Assembly: GCA_016841005.1 (NCBI GenBank)
Contig: JAEORG010000271.1
Coordinates: 1 to 50,519 of the forward strand
DNA: 50,519 bases
Source of the DNA: Candidatus Thorarchaeota archaeon
GTDB taxonomy: Archaea > Asgardarchaeota > Thorarchaeia > Thorarchaeales > Thorarchaeaceae
Reading direction: 5' to 3'
Shown here: positions 17,003 to 25,981 of the stretch, piece after piece
Numbering within the stretch: the first letter of the stretch is position 1
Layout: each line of letters opens with the position of its first letter
Made by a program: the position numbers and the translations under genes
The notes under the pieces: generated by a model
What the model saw: the letters and a program-made list of their open reading frames with translations, nothing else
The model's database searches: none
Told to the model about the DNA's origin: nothing

Positions 17003-17887
17003 ATGTCATTGACAGAGATGAATAAAACGCTTAATTACAATGTTCAAAAATATGTTCTTGAGAATGGTAGTATTGCAGATGTTCTCCGTTTAAATTCTGC
17101 AGGATATGATATTCCACAAGAGCAAGTATCTGCTGCTTTAGATGATCTCAAAACTATGCAGAATCGAGATGGTGGTTTACCATTTGATCTTGTCAAAGGA
17201 AACCCTAGCTCTGTGAAGATAACTTCTGAGATTCTTCCACTTATCGCAAAATATCATGAGGCACACACAGATTTCTTTGGTAAGATGGTAACCTTCTTAA
17301 TTTCTCGTCAAAAGAAAGATGGCGGATTCGCAGAAACATTGAATCTCGATCCACATATCGAGGATAAATTTGGTATGACTTGGGGACGAGAGTGGTATCC
17401 TGTAGGAAAGAGCATCACTTGGTTGACCGGAAAAGCACTGGAAGCTCTTTGTATCATAAATTTCGATGACCAAGAACGGTTGAGGAGAGCTCGTGATTTC
17501 CTCTTGTATTCCCAAAACGAAGATGGCAACTGGCCTGATTATAAAGAGAGAGATGAATCCGATCCACTTGGAACAGGAAACATACTTCCTGCACTCCTTG
17601 CAATAGGTGTATCAGATGAGCACAAGGTGTACCAAGATGGTCGAGCGGCTGTGCTCCAACACCTTACTTCTGCTATCGATACCAACACTGTATTTGATAT
17701 GGTTGATTTGGTTGCGGTTGGAAAACCTGTAAATGATAAGGAACGAGAGGTTATCTCAGAAGGTCTAAAACTTGTAAAGACCACACAAAGTACAGATGGT
17801 GGGTGGATACCCGAAGGAGCAAAGAAGAGTGATCCAGAATTAAGCTCTATCTTAGCATTTGTCTATAAGAAATGTCTTGAGTATTAA
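17003..17887 (+). CDS. Prenyltransferase/squalene-cyclase-like alpha-toroid repeat protein
   Basis: 294 residues, helical. Four repeats with the QxxDGG signature of the alpha/alpha-toroid (QW-like) superfamily are visible: QNRDGGLPF, QKKDGGFAET, QNEDGNWPDY and QSTDGGWIPE. The catalytic DxDD motif of squalene-hopene cyclases and the CaaX prenyltransferase zinc site are not apparent, and the protein is half the length of a cyclase. It is therefore a toroid protein of unknown substrate, perhaps binding a lipid or glycan. The ATG at 17003 is only two bases from GAGG (16998-17001). TTG 17009, seven bases away, may be the real start. The next gene's ribosome site directly follows its stop. Confidence 0.7.
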   Translation: MSLTEMNKTLNYNVQKYVLENGSIADVLRLNSAGYDIPQEQVSAALDDLKTMQNRDGGLPFDLVKGNPSSVKITSEILPLIAKYHEAHTDFFGKMVTFLISRQKKDGGFAETLNLDPHIEDKFGMTWGREWYPVGKSITWLTGKALEALCIINFDDQERLRRARDFLLYSQNEDGNWPDYKERDESDPLGTGNILPALLAIGVSDEHKVYQDGRAAVLQHLTSAIDTNTVFDMVDLVAVGKPVNDKEREVISEGLKLVKTTQSTDGGWIPEGAKKSDPELSSILAFVYKKCLEY

Positions 17888-17901
17888 GGGGAGTAACTAT
17901 C

Positions 17902-18429
17902 ATTACACGAGTTGTTGCAATTCTTAAGAAAAGTAGTAGGTACTCTGCTGGAGTTTTTACTTCTTCAGGTCTTTATGCAACTGCCTTACCAAGAAAAACG
18001 AAAAAGGAAGCAAGTCAATCAGTAAAAGGGGAAGGACTTTCTCTCAGCAATGACCCTGAACATAAACAGATACTTGATCTTGTCCATTCTATCTATGCAG
18101 GATTACCTGTGAGGTTAGGTCAAGTAAAGTTTGATTTTTCAGATTTAACAGATAAAACAATTCGAATCCTCAGTGCAGTACTCACAATTCCGAGAGGTGA
18201 AACTCGAACATATAAGCAGGTAGCTAAAATGGCTGGTCTAGACAAGGCAGTCAGATTTGTTGGAACTGTGATGTCTAAGAATCGATTTGCTCCTATTGTT
18301 CCTTGCCACAGAGTAATAGCTGCAAGTGGAATAGGTGGATATAGTGGAGGAGAGGGGTTTGGCGTGGCTACCAAGAAACATCTACTTCTCTTGGAGGGTG
18401 CGAAAATCGCAAAGAAAGACGTATTTTGA
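17902..18429 (+). CDS. ogt: Methylated-DNA-[protein]-cysteine S-methyltransferase, probably starting at ATT
   Basis: About 175 residues. The C-terminal domain is unmistakable: PRGETRTYKQVAKMAG, the Arg/Asn finger region AVRFVGTVMSKNRF, the PCHRV methyl-acceptor (Cys about 135), and GIGGYSGGEG. It removes alkyl groups from O6-alkylguanine in DNA by transfer to its own Cys. The first GTG in frame (18109) would remove the N-terminal domain, yet the frame stays open upstream to a TGA and encodes a normal Ogt N-terminus (RYSAGVFTSSGLYATALP). The only well-placed initiator is ATT 17902, with GGGGAG (17888-17893) eight bases before it. This implies an AUU start or a sequence error. It lies 14 bases after the toroid gene. 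Confidence 0.88.
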   Translation: MTRVVAILKKSSRYSAGVFTSSGLYATALPRKTKKEASQSVKGEGLSLSNDPEHKQILDLVHSIYAGLPVRLGQVKFDFSDLTDKTIRILSAVLTIPRGETRTYKQVAKMAGLDKAVRFVGTVMSKNRFAPIVPCHRVIAASGIGGYSGGEGFGVATKKHLLLLEGAKIAKKDVF

Positions 18430-18517
18430 TGCGATTCGCGGATTGATTTCTCATAAGTCTTTATTACGGGTTGGATATAGGCCTACAGGGACCTATGCAT
18501 ATTGGGAGTGACAATTA

Positions 18518-18994
18518 GTGAACCTCAAAGTTAGACGAAACGGCGATATTATAGAGCTGCGCAAAGTAGAACTTGAAACTTTAAGCCCGCCGTTGTATCG
18601 TACATTAATAGGATACAATTCGCTGAAACGACTTGGATATTCCATCTCGTTTATTCGGCCAAAGAAGAGTTCATCCGGTGATTTTGAAAGGATTCGTTAC
18701 AATTTCATTGAGCGTGGTGCGATGACTCGGCAACTTGAAGATGATTTAGAACCAGATATGAAACGGGGAATTCTGAATCAGTTGCCGCGTGGTGATTTCT
18801 CAATTGTACTTCTACTTACTCAGATTCCAAGGCGTGGTGTCAACATTAGGCTTGATAAGTTTGAGTATGAATTTCTTGGCTGTACCTTACTCCGTAATCA
18901 AGAAGTGCTTGATGTAGTGATGAATACTACTCCCACCAGAGATATTCTCATGCCTGCATATGAAACCCATGAAGCACAAATATCAGAAGCATAA
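18518..18994 (+). CDS. Protein of unknown function
   Basis: 158 residues starting at GTG 18518, with GGGAGTG (18504-18510) about seven bases upstream. It is basic at the N-terminus and mixed alpha/beta, with no signal peptide, TM helix, cysteine cluster or known catalytic motif. Recognisable stretches are LSPPLYRTLIGYNSLKRLGY and NIRLDKFEYEFLGCTLLR. I do not recognise a family. It is a separate unit between the methyltransferase and the convergent small membrane-protein gene, which begins 7 bases beyond its stop on the other strand. Confidence 0.6.
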   Translation: MNLKVRRNGDIIELRKVELETLSPPLYRTLIGYNSLKRLGYSISFIRPKKSSSGDFERIRYNFIERGAMTRQLEDDLEPDMKRGILNQLPRGDFSIVLLLTQIPRRGVNIRLDKFEYEFLGCTLLRNQEVLDVVMNTTPTRDILMPAYETHEAQISEA

Positions 18995-19001
18995 TTGCTG
19001 A

Positions 19002-19163
19002 TTATAGCTTGCGAGTATAGGGTGTAATATTCTCTTCAAGTGCTTGTAAAGCTTGGCGATGCTTTCTAGCTCTATAGGCTGCTACTACTCCTCTTCCAGC
19101 CAGGATAAGAATGGGCACTACCCAATAGATAACGAGTAATGATATAGTGTCGAATTGAAGCAT
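19002..19163 (-). CDS. Small single-pass membrane protein
   Basis: 53 residues starting at ATG 19163, with GGAGTGAG ending six bases upstream. A short N-terminus is followed by one hydrophobic helix (ISLLVIYWVVPILILAGRGV) and a basic helical tail (AAYRARKHRQALQ), which predicts N-out/C-in topology. The frame stays open back to 19301, but that extension overlaps the start of the 19279 gene and has no ribosome site, so the short form is preferred. Function is unknown. Confidence 0.5.
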   Translation of the reverse strand: MLQFDTISLLVIYWVVPILILAGRGVVAAYRARKHRQALQALEENITPYTRKL

Positions 19164-19278
19164 GTTTTTCTCACTCCATTCTGAAAATTGAATCAAATTA
19201 AGCATAGCGTACGATGCAGTTTCATTCGTTTTCTTTATCAGGTAGTATCTATCTGATTGACTGACCGAGGTTCTTAAA

Positions 19279-20967
19279 ATGGCTCGAACAGGAAGAGACA
19301 TTCCAAAGGAATTAGCAGAGTTTGGACAACGTCAATTTAATGAAACCGGTGCTCAATCAGTTGAAGTATTACGCGTGAAGGCGGCAACTATTCGTAAGTA
19401 CTGGGCAAAATTGGGAGGAATTGCATTTCTTGTTTCAGTTGTGAGCCTTGACCGAGTGAGAGTCTATTTCTTTTCTTCAAAAGGAGTCATGTTGGTGGGA
19501 GAAAACATTGATCATGAGCTGTATTCAAAGATACGCAGTAAATCCAAACTTGTGAGGAAGTATGAAAAACCAACACCTCCAACAGAATTGGAACTAAGAA
19601 TGGAGGCGACCGAAGAGTTACGAAATCATTTATCCAAATCTATTCGAAGGGTTTCTCGGTATCTCGGGATTAAAGAACCAGAATTTCCACTTACATTTGT
19701 TACAAAGTCCGAGTTAAGATCCATTGATCAATCATTCTCGATGATTGTTGAGGATGATGGTGCTCATATATTTCATGAAGACTCAGTCAAATCGCAGCTC
19801 TTCGAAGGACTATCTCTTAGGAGTGCCTTTCTCTCGCTTCTGGATTCACCAAAATCTCAGGAACCTATATCCCATTGTATTGGAAATTCTTTAGCTTCAC
19901 TTCTTCTGAAAGGACCTCAAAAAAATGAATGGGATAAGTATCTTAGAGAATATAACAAAAGTAGTGGGCTTCAGGATATCAGTAATCATCTTCTAAAACA
20001 TAGGGAAACATACGGTTCTGATGGTTTCTCAAAGATACTCGAGATACTACGATTTTCACCAGAGCACACGCCGTTCTCACAATGGTTTGATGCTATATCA
20101 TTGTTGCATTCTTCTCACGAAGTATCTCTTGGAACTGATGCATGGTATACAATCGATGGCTTCTGTAAGTCATTGACTAAACCCCGTAAGCTGGCTTCTA
20201 GACGTTTTATGTTAGAAAAGATACACCTATCACCTCGAATACTATGCAATCCCGAACCTCTTGGAATCTCATTAAGCGCAGGGCAACATAGCGCAAAGAA
20301 TACAGCAGATTCCGATTGGTTGACCGTTGTAACTAGAAGAGGAAAACAGACACAAGCACTTCAAGTGAATGAGAATCTGGAGAATCCTATTGTCGAGATT
20401 CGATACAAGCTCGATCTACAAGATGTATTGCCGAAATCAGGAGGTATCCAGTCACGAGGTCGTCAGCTCATCCATTGGGTTGCGAAGACTTTTGGTGTAA
20501 AAGAGGAGCATACAGGAGGATTTGAAGCATCGATTTCATTCGGAAAAAAATCAATTAGTGAATCTGAACGGGCAGTATTGGAGAGATTAAGTTTGGGACG
20601 TCTTGATATTCTGTCAAATACATTGATTGGATCCCCACAACGAATAGAGTCATTAGTGAATTCAGGTTGCATAACACTAGTTCCAAATTTCTCCCATATC
20701 GGTATTGAACCAACCTATCTCTTAGAGGGAGATACCGAGACCATTACGAATCTCTGTTTAGATTATTCATTAGAGTCAACAATGCTAATTACTAAATCAA
20801 CAACATTCGGAATTCTTGCTTCTCCAGCAATCTGGGGGAAACGATTGCTTGATGCTATAGATGATTCTGTTGAAATTAATCCCATCATAAGAACTTCTTC
20901 TTCTCGTGGGATAATTCGTCATGAGCTACCGTTTTCTGGGTTAGAAATGTCTGCCTGGTATAACTAA
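19279..20967 (+). CDS. Large protein of unknown function
   Basis: 562 residues, soluble, starting at ATG 19279. The N-terminal 60 residues (ELAEFGQRQFNETGAQSVEV) look helical and basic. A possible beta segment (VVSLDRVRVYFFSSKGVMLVG) follows, then a long mixed region. There is no TM helix, Walker motif or complete metal motif. Single histidines (ISHCIGNSLASLLL, IFHED) do not form HExxH. The C-terminal third (FEASISFGKKSISESERAVLE) looks like a beta-rich domain. No family is recognised. It overlaps the TPR gene by four bases tail to tail. A promoter would have to lie within the 115 bases before the start, which also hold the small membrane-protein start. Confidence 0.6.
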   Translation: MARTGRDIPKELAEFGQRQFNETGAQSVEVLRVKAATIRKYWAKLGGIAFLVSVVSLDRVRVYFFSSKGVMLVGENIDHELYSKIRSKSKLVRKYEKPTPPTELELRMEATEELRNHLSKSIRRVSRYLGIKEPEFPLTFVTKSELRSIDQSFSMIVEDDGAHIFHEDSVKSQLFEGLSLRSAFLSLLDSPKSQEPISHCIGNSLASLLLKGPQKNEWDKYLREYNKSSGLQDISNHLLKHRETYGSDGFSKILEILRFSPEHTPFSQWFDAISLLHSSHEVSLGTDAWYTIDGFCKSLTKPRKLASRRFMLEKIHLSPRILCNPEPLGISLSAGQHSAKNTADSDWLTVVTRRGKQTQALQVNENLENPIVEIRYKLDLQDVLPKSGGIQSRGRQLIHWVAKTFGVKEEHTGGFEASISFGKKSISESERAVLERLSLGRLDILSNTLIGSPQRIESLVNSGCITLVPNFSHIGIEPTYLLEGDTETITNLCLDYSLESTMLITKSTTFGILASPAIWGKRLLDAIDDSVEINPIIRTSSSRGIIRHELPFSGLEMSAWYN

Positions 20968-22988
20968 ATCGATTCCTCTTCTGGAGTACAGAATATATTC
21001 ATCACTAGCTCATCGACTCTATCAAATGTACCCTCTTGAATATCTTCAAGCTGGATATCAGGTAGCATCTTTTCGAGTTGATTTGCGAATTCCCTCAAGA
21101 GGTATCTTATATCAAATGATTCCTGTTGCGCAATCAAAGTTACAATCCTTGTATCTGTATGCTCCATCATTAGAGTAAATCCTTCATGGTTAATAGATCG
21201 CAACATCCCAATCTTTCCCATTACCTCACTGGAGAAAGTTGTGATGGCTGAAATAAACCCACCAATCAATCCACTATCCATTTCAATCTCTGAATTGAAA
21301 TGATAAACGTATTCAGAGAGTCCTGATTCTCTGTCGAGAGTAATTAAGACATGAATATCAGGTCTCGGAACAGCTTTGAATGTTCCAGCTGGCTTGAAAG
21401 CCGCAACTCTTTGCATCTTCTCTGAGATATCTGATTCAGACACCGTTTCCGGAGAACGTCCTTCAATCAAATCAAGCTGGTATCTTGCGTGCTCTTGGAG
21501 TCGAGAATCTTCAACATAATTCGCAACACTTAGAGCTCGTTCTGTATCTCCCTTTGCCTCCAATTTTCTTCCTGCAACTCTGAAAATATCACTCCGTAAC
21601 AATAAAGCCTCAGCATATAGATGTTGAAGACCTTGTTCTTTGGCAATCTGAATTAAGTCATCTAGATGACTCACAGCTCTGTTGAGTTCTTCCACGTCTC
21701 CTGAATCCTGATGTGCAAGCATATGGGTCTGAGCAAGATTCATCTCACCACGCACAAGTAACTCGAATAATGACTTATCTCGACCAATCTTTACGACTTT
21801 CTCAAAGGCATTTGTCGCTAAGCTCCATTTCTTACGGTACGTGTCATATGCACCTTTAGCCAAAAGGTATGCGGCCTGATGTAGAGGTTTTTCAGAAGTT
21901 GCAGCTCTTTCCTTAACAATCTGTAATGTTTTCTTTGCCTCCTTCTCACGATTAGTTCTGACGAGAAGTATCACATGCCATGCATAAACTTCAATTGTTC
22001 CAAATTGAGTTTTTTCTTCAATTCTTATTGCTTCAGTTAGATATTCCTCTGCCTCATCATATTTGCCTAATAAGAGTGAAATCTCTGCCATATTTGCTAA
22101 TGGAGGTGTCTTTGTAGCATCTGTATCCATCAGTTGGTATGCTTGCTTAAAGAACTCCACTGACTCTTCAAGTTTGAGAGTATTTGCCCTTAAAGTTCCA
22201 AGGTTGTTGTATGCAACAGCAAGTCCGAGGTTAAATGACAGGATTTCGCTTATTTCTTTCACTCTCAGGTAATGTCTTTCTGCCTTCTGGAAACTCCCTG
22301 AGAGATTGCAAATATTGCCTCTAAGATTTTCAGATAGAGCAAGAAACATACGATGATTTCCTTTCAATGCCATATCTTGCAGTGTATCGTTTATTCGCTC
22401 AGCTCTAGCCTCTTCTCCAACTACCCTTAACAAATCTCCAACTACATATAGAGTAAACATAGTTTCCGTCAGTGGTTCTTCGACTTGTTCAGGATATGTT
22501 TCCAACAGATTGTCGAATTCCATTACAGCAACAATTACGCTTGTGTCTCTTTCTGCTGCGGCAAGTAGAACCTTTGCAGTGCTCAAACGGACCTGATCTG
22601 ATGAAGGAGATTCTTCTGACACATTCTCTTCAATTTCCTTAAGTGCAGCAGATAATCCTTCTGTATCTGATAGAGTAAAAAGCACAATACAACGAAGGCT
22701 TAGTACTTCGATACTATGAGATCCAGTCGAGATGAAGAGAGCCTCAGCAAGTCTTCCTCTAGTGAGGCAAGCTTGAACACCCAATGCTAGGATGTCGTTA
22801 GATTGGACTTCCTTCATGCACTCTTTTGTTGCCAAGTCAATAACCGAATCTGTGAATGCAGCGAAATAATCAGTTCCCTCCTGTACTCTAGGCTGGACGT
22901 CCTTATCTATATCTCCCCACGGAATTGTGGAACGGGACTTCATATGTATAAATTCGGGTGGTACCTCTTGTGCGGTCACGACATGCAC
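20964..22988 (-). CDS. TPR-repeat protein with a C-terminal longin/roadblock-like domain
   Basis: 674 residues, cytoplasmic. From about residue 90 to 520 it is helical repeats with clear TPR units, for example LAVAYNNLGTLRANTLKLEE and LANMAEISLLLGKYDEAEEY, resembling MalT/NB-ARC-type TPR arrays. After a linker (540-550) comes a domain of about 110 residues beginning HVLITLDRESGLSEYVYHF, with LIGGFISAITTFSSEVMG and EGFTLMMEHTDTRIVTLIAQ. This strand-helix-strand pattern is the longin/roadblock-like type often seen in Asgard archaea, where relatives regulate small GTPases in eukaryotes. No GTPase gene is in this window. The start GTG 22988 follows a TATA-like ATTTATG by about 22 bases, so the mRNA may be leaderless. 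Confidence 0.75.
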   Translation of the reverse strand: MHVVTAQEVPPEFIHMKSRSTIPWGDIDKDVQPRVQEGTDYFAAFTDSVIDLATKECMKEVQSNDILALGVQACLTRGRLAEALFISTGSHSIEVLSLRCIVLFTLSDTEGLSAALKEIEENVSEESPSSDQVRLSTAKVLLAAAERDTSVIVAVMEFDNLLETYPEQVEEPLTETMFTLYVVGDLLRVVGEEARAERINDTLQDMALKGNHRMFLALSENLRGNICNLSGSFQKAERHYLRVKEISEILSFNLGLAVAYNNLGTLRANTLKLEESVEFFKQAYQLMDTDATKTPPLANMAEISLLLGKYDEAEEYLTEAIRIEEKTQFGTIEVYAWHVILLVRTNREKEAKKTLQIVKERAATSEKPLHQAAYLLAKGAYDTYRKKWSLATNAFEKVVKIGRDKSLFELLVRGEMNLAQTHMLAHQDSGDVEELNRAVSHLDDLIQIAKEQGLQHLYAEALLLRSDIFRVAGRKLEAKGDTERALSVANYVEDSRLQEHARYQLDLIEGRSPETVSESDISEKMQRVAAFKPAGTFKAVPRPDIHVLITLDRESGLSEYVYHFNSEIEMDSGLIGGFISAITTFSSEVMGKIGMLRSINHEGFTLMMEHTDTRIVTLIAQQESFDIRYLLREFANQLEKMLPDIQLEDIQEGTFDRVDELVMNIFCTPEEESI

Positions 22989-23125
22989 TTATTTTCCCGA
23001 GCGCATAAATCTGTAATGGCTCTTACGGTTCTCTACTCTAATGTGCATCTTGGCGTCTAACACAATATTCATAGATATACGACGATTGGAATTTTGTCGG
23101 TTCTAGTATTGGAGATGAGGAATAA

Positions 23126-24514
23126 TTGTTTGATGTCTTAGAAAAAGCTCTGGAATCTGGACGTGACCTAGGTGCGTCGTATTTGGAGCTTAGAGGAGAG
23201 TCAGGTTTTGTTGAGTACATTCAGATGGATGATGGAAGAGTCAATGCTCTTGCTCAACGACTTGAACGCGGAGTAGCCATTAGAGTTCTTGCTGATGGTG
23301 CATGGGGATTTGTATCAACAGGAAATTTGGATACACTTGATGCGTCAGTAGAGAGTGCATTCAAGATGGCAAAAGCAGCCGCAAAAACTCGTAAAGAGCC
23401 AATCAAGTTGGCTGATATTGCTACATACCAAGATGTTGTGAAAAGCAAAGCAAAGCGGGATCCTAGGCATGTACCTATTGAAGAGAAGATTAAGTACATG
23501 AATGACACAACGAAAGTGATGCAAGATTATGATGATCGTGTGACCGCAGTTACTGTCAAGATTAGGACTGCCTCAGGTCAAAAATTCATAGTAACATCAG
23601 ATGGCACCCATATTGAGAAACCTATAATGCTAGTTTGGGTTTATCCTTGGGTTACTGGTAAGGAAGGTACGCGTCTGAGTGCTGCAAGATTTGAGGAAGC
23701 ATCTACTCATGAAGGTTGGGAATATCTGGAACGTTTTGCAACTCCAGAGTATATCGGAGAAGCGGCTGCTAAAAGAGTAAAATTACAACTGGAAGGTACG
23801 CAAGCCAAAGGTGGGTCATTTCCATGTGTATTGGGTCCTCGAGTCATTGGAGTTCTAGCTCATGAAGCACTTGGGCATCTCGCAGAGGCAGACTTGACAA
23901 TTCAAAGTGCATTCAATGGAAAGGTTGGAGAGATTGTTGCAGCTGATGGAGTCAGCATGACTGATGATGGAACAATTGCAGGCAATTTGGGTACTGCTCC
24001 ATATGATGATGAGGGAGTGAAACCATCTCGAGTTGAAATCATCAAGGACTCTGTTTTGACTGAACTCATGACAAATCGAGAATATGCCTCAAAGATTGGT
24101 CAGAGAGTGACAGGAAATGCTCGTGCGGAAACATATCGCTATCAACCAATAATCCGTATGAGAAATACATTCTTCGAAACTGGCGATTTTGCTGATGAAG
24201 AACTCTTTGAAGGAATCGAATTTGGTTACTTCTGCGCAGACTTTAGAGGTGGGCAAGCGCAGATGAATGCAAGTTTTCAGGTTGGTATTCAAGAAGCATA
24301 TGAGATCATCAACGGTGAAATTGGTAAACCGGTTACTGATCTTTCTATTTCAGGGATTGCTACGGACTCACTTTTCAAGATTGAGGGAATCTCGAAAGAA
24401 GAATTTCCTTGGGAGCTTGGCAGATGTGGGAAAGGACAAGAGGCATTTATTTCCTCAGGTGGACCAAACATTCGGTTTGCTCAAGGTGGAATTACATTTG
24501 GAGGGAAGCACTAA
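23126..24514 (+). CDS. tldD: TldD, metallopeptidase subunit
   Basis: 462 residues. TldD is the catalytic partner of the TldD/TldE protease, which cleaves unfolded peptides (microcin B17 leader and CcdA in bacteria). Its zinc motif HExxxH is present as AHEALGHLAEAD, near residue 250. Other family marks are a glycine-rich C-terminus (GRCGKGQEAFISSGGPNIRF) and the N-terminal ASYLELRGESG. The start is TTG 23126 with GATGAGG five bases upstream. The tldE start lies one base after its stop, so the subunits are made together. Length matches the family. Confidence 0.93.
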   Translation: MFDVLEKALESGRDLGASYLELRGESGFVEYIQMDDGRVNALAQRLERGVAIRVLADGAWGFVSTGNLDTLDASVESAFKMAKAAAKTRKEPIKLADIATYQDVVKSKAKRDPRHVPIEEKIKYMNDTTKVMQDYDDRVTAVTVKIRTASGQKFIVTSDGTHIEKPIMLVWVYPWVTGKEGTRLSAARFEEASTHEGWEYLERFATPEYIGEAAAKRVKLQLEGTQAKGGSFPCVLGPRVIGVLAHEALGHLAEADLTIQSAFNGKVGEIVAADGVSMTDDGTIAGNLGTAPYDDEGVKPSRVEIIKDSVLTELMTNREYASKIGQRVTGNARAETYRYQPIIRMRNTFFETGDFADEELFEGIEFGYFCADFRGGQAQMNASFQVGIQEAYEIINGEIGKPVTDLSISGIATDSLFKIEGISKEEFPWELGRCGKGQEAFISSGGPNIRFAQGGITFGGKH

Positions 24515-24515
24515 G

Positions 24516-25874
24516 ATGATTGGAAAGGATGAATTACTTGATCTCTGTAACCGTATTGTAAAAGAGGGTAAGAGTTTAGGTGCAGAAGCAATAGAAGTTC
24601 AAGCTGAAGGTTCAAAGGAACTTGAGTCCAATATAGAGATGGGACAAGTAAGTAGTGTTCAGATGACATCGGAGGTTGGAATTGCAATCCGTGTTATCAT
24701 CGGAAAGAAAATTGGGTCTGCATTCACTAACATACCGACAAAAGAGGCAACTAAAGAAGCATTGGAGTTAGCTCTAGCAGCTGCAAGAGCTACTACTGAT
24801 GATGATAACTGGACTTCACTACCAGGTATATCCTCATATCCTTCTGTTGATGGTCTATGGAAAGAGTCTGTCACTAAAGTCGAAGCATCCAAGGTCGCAG
24901 AGCTAGCAACAGAAATTGTTGAGAAGAGTACAGCTCTAGAACCTGGACTCATAGCTGGATTTGGAGGTTCTGGAGCACTTGACTATGTTGGAAGCTATGC
25001 AAACAGTAATGGTGTTTCACATGCCGAAAAAGGAACTGTAGCTTACATATACCTTGCAGGTGTTGCTCCTACAGAAACAGGTATGACTCCGAGTGTTTTT
25101 GAAGTCGACTTTTCTCGTGGTATTGAGCTAGATATTGACCGTGTTGTTGATGAAATAGTATCGACGATACGAATTGTTAAGAATACATCTCATGGTAAGA
25201 GTGGAAAACATACAATTGTGATGCATCCATCTGCATATAGTCAATTGATGCAGTTCACATTGTTACAGTCCATCCGTGGAGATAATGTTGCTCGAGGAAA
25301 ATCGAAAATCGGGGACAAACTTGGTGAAACGATTGCATCAGAGAAAATCACAATCATTGATGATGGTACTGATTCTCGAGGACTTAATGCTTCAGAGGTA
25401 GATGATGAAGGAACTCCTCGTCAGAGAACTCCAATTATCGAGAAAGGTGTTCTTCGTTCATTCATATGGGATCATTATTGGGCTCAGCGAATGGGTGTAA
25501 AGAGTACCGGTAATGCAAAACGTAACAAGCGCCAAGGGCTTGTTGAAGTTGCCACGTCAAACATTGTGATCGAACCTGGAATAAGAGAGGTAGAGGACAT
25601 AATCTCTGAGATCGATTATGGCTACTATATCCGTGGAGTTCAAGGTGCACATAGTTCAAATCCGGAATCAGGAGATTTCAGCATAGTTGGTAACCCCGCC
25701 ATTCTCATTGAAAAAGGAAAGATGGTAGGTGCAGTGCATGGTCTCATGGTTTCTGGCAACATCTTTGATCTTCTTAAACAGACTGTGGAAGTGGCGAAGA
25801 TTCAACGTAATATGCAGACATTCATTGGACCAGATATCGTCTTCAGAGATGTTGATATTATATGTAAGGAATAA
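24516..25874 (+). CDS. tldE: TldE/PmbA, partner subunit of TldD
   Basis: 452 residues. TldE is homologous to TldD but lacks the zinc motif; it forms a heterodimer that encloses the active site. Family marks are LGAEAIEVQAEGSKELE near the start, GIAIRVIIGKKIGSAFTN, and the C-terminal PESGDFSIVGNPAILIEKGK. No HExxxH is present, as expected. The start ATG 24516 is one base after the tldD stop with GGAGG (24500-24504) before it. The frame is open further upstream to 24267 inside tldD, but that part translates to unrelated sequence and is not used. A perfect hairpin follows at 25883-25903. Confidence 0.92.
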   Translation: MIGKDELLDLCNRIVKEGKSLGAEAIEVQAEGSKELESNIEMGQVSSVQMTSEVGIAIRVIIGKKIGSAFTNIPTKEATKEALELALAAARATTDDDNWTSLPGISSYPSVDGLWKESVTKVEASKVAELATEIVEKSTALEPGLIAGFGGSGALDYVGSYANSNGVSHAEKGTVAYIYLAGVAPTETGMTPSVFEVDFSRGIELDIDRVVDEIVSTIRIVKNTSHGKSGKHTIVMHPSAYSQLMQFTLLQSIRGDNVARGKSKIGDKLGETIASEKITIIDDGTDSRGLNASEVDDEGTPRQRTPIIEKGVLRSFIWDHYWAQRMGVKSTGNAKRNKRQGLVEVATSNIVIEPGIREVEDIISEIDYGYYIRGVQGAHSSNPESGDFSIVGNPAILIEKGKMVGAVHGLMVSGNIFDLLKQTVEVAKIQRNMQTFIGPDIVFRDVDIICKE

Positions 25875-25882
25875 TTTTGTAT

Positions 25883-25903
25883 GGTTGGAAACTTTTTCCA
25901 ACC
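25883..25903 (+). terminator. Hairpin after tldE
   Basis: GGTTGGAAA (25883-25891) and TTTCCAACC (25895-25903) make a perfect 9-bp stem with a 3-base loop, 8 bases after the tldE stop. The downstream tract is only weakly T-rich, so it may be a terminator or an RNA-stabilising end. Confidence 0.5.
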
Positions 25904-25981
25904 GAATTCCTTTATTGTCTGGAAACAGAAAGCATATCTGTTCAACTCATAACCTGACAGTCTATCCTAAGAGGTAACACT

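Noticed and set aside
19164..19301. Longer start for the small membrane protein at 19002-19163
   Set aside because: It overlaps the 5' end of the 19279 gene and lacks a ribosome site, while ATG 19163 has GGAGTGAG.
24267..24515. N-terminal extension of tldE inside tldD
   Set aside because: It translates to Phe/Arg-rich sequence unlike TldE; the true start with GGAGG is at 24516.
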